The notes under the pieces were generated by a model that saw only the letters and a program-made list of their open reading frames with translations, did not search any database and was not told the DNA's origin. Positions 63,464-64,000 of a stretch of DNA of 64,000 bases are shown piece after piece. The DNA comes from an uncultured Paracoccaceae bacterium. GTDB taxonomy: Bacteria > Pseudomonadota > Alphaproteobacteria > Rhodobacterales > Rhodobacteraceae. The position numbers and the translations under genes were made by a program. How positions within the stretch are numbered: position 1 is the first letter of the stretch; every line of letters starts with the position of its first letter. Location: NCBI GenBank assembly GCA_951812615.1, contig CATOSU010000010.1, forward strand, positions 1 to 64,000. The letters run 5' to 3'.

Positions 63464-64000
63464 TCAGTTCGTGCGGCCGATGGGGATGTCCATCTCTTCT
63501 GCGGTGATCTCGCGCACCAGCTCGGGGATGGCCCAATCGACGTTTTCGTCCACCTTGATCTTGAAGTGATACATGGACTGCAGCGCCTGATGGTCTTCGG
63601 GACGGAACGTCATGGTGCCCTTGGGCGTTTCCCAGCTCATGCCTTCCATGGCTGCGATCAGCGCCTCGGTTTCCCATTCGTCGGCAGTTTCCAGCGCTTT
63701 GACAACGGCCAGCGCAGCCGCCATGCCCCCGGCGGTGAAGAAATCCGGCGGGCCGTCAAACCGTTCCTGATGGGTCGCGACCAGCCAGTCGTTCACTTCG
63801 TTGTTCGGTGCTTCGTAGTAGTAGTAGATCGCGCCTTCCATGCCCGGCACCCGCTTGTAGGTGGGCAGCACCGGAAGGATGTGACCACCGGTCGAGATTT
63901 CGATGTCGAAGCGTTCAGGCTGCATCGCCTTGATCTTGCCCATCGGGTCGCCGCCGCCAGCAACATAGATCAGGATGACCTTGCGGCCCGGCTTGTCCTT
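63464..64000 (-). CDS. LivK-type periplasmic substrate-binding protein (N-terminus beyond window)
   Basis: The C-terminal 178 residues of a type I periplasmic binding protein that runs off the right edge. Visible parts: KVILIYVAGGGDPMGKIKAM, GGHILPVLPTYKRVPG, FFTAGGMAAALAVVKALETA, and the closing LIAAMEGMSWETPKGTMTFR plus DHQALQSMYHFKI, the usual end of LivK-like proteins (the TPKG-type motif followed by DHQA). It captures solute for LivHMGF. Ligand identity needs the missing N-terminal lobe. Confidence 0.9.
   Translation of the reverse strand, partial: KDKPGRKVILIYVAGGGDPMGKIKAMQPERFDIEISTGGHILPVLPTYKRVPGMEGAIYYYYEAPNNEVNDWLVATHQERFDGPPDFFTAGGMAAALAVVKALETADEWETEALIAAMEGMSWETPKGTMTFRPEDHQALQSMYHFKIKVDENVDWAIPELVREITAEEMDIPIGRTN

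Overview
The window is high-GC, tightly packed DNA from an alphaproteobacterium, most likely a Rhodobacterales (Roseobacter-type) genome. This rests on the dcw order mraZ-rsmH-ftsL-ftsI-murE-murF-mraY-murD behind an unusually long leader, a tandem of CCUCCUCCC-loop small RNAs, a hut cluster of the HutF/HutG type with hutC, an FNR box on a usp gene and a full-length alphaproteobacterial pyruvate carboxylase. I see no plasmid or prophage genes, CRISPR array or rRNA. One tRNA-Gly and one intact insertion sequence are present.

Layout. 1-5.8 kb (+): a class III aminotransferase and an N,N-dimethylformamidase-like protein, each broken by one apparent single-base frameshift, then an MhpA-type flavin monooxygenase and a class I/II aminotransferase. 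A hairpin-rich spacer follows. 6-15.5 kb (-): the dcw cell-wall/division operon with an ACT-domain gene between mraY and murD. 15.5-16.5 kb: a roughly 1-kb non-coding region holding a long mraZ leader with a terminator-like hairpin (UpsM-like), two TGGG-repeat arrays resembling MraZ operators, and on the other strand two tandem cuckoo/CcsR-type sRNAs. 16.5-27.3 kb: DUF1330 protein, UvrD helicase, secreted DUF3604 protein, FMN-dependent lactate dehydrogenase, pyruvate carboxylase (with a perfect palindrome carried in frame inside the gene) and a YHYH protein. 27.4-31 kb: tRNA-Gly, an ectoine-hydrolase-like M24 protein, an ArgE-like deacylase and a sulfotransferase.

31-39.8 kb: histidine utilisation. 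hutI-hutH-hutG-hutU (-) diverges from hutF-hutC (+). hutI is split by a complete IS256-family element with a 9-bp target duplication, so the third step of histidine breakdown should be lost. 39.8-44.2 kb: nitroreductase, NAD kinase, glyA and a universal stress protein behind a perfect FNR-type box.

44.2-52.9 kb is the most unusual segment. On the minus strand lie an uncharacterised acidic helical protein, a 991-aa protein with a central atypical Ser/Thr kinase domain, an aminoglycoside-phosphotransferase-like kinase and a Hint (hedgehog/intein) protein. They diverge from a stand-alone adenylation enzyme and an acyl carrier protein. I know no named pathway that uses this combination.

53-58 kb: a LysR regulator diverges from a catabolic operon (flavin reductase, aldehyde dehydrogenase, luciferase-like monooxygenase, alpha/beta hydrolase). 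Then come a stand-alone AsnC-type ligand-binding protein and hisB. 59-64 kb (-): a branched-chain-amino-acid-type ABC transporter (livK partial, livG, livF, livH, livM) translationally coupled to an alpha/beta hydrolase.
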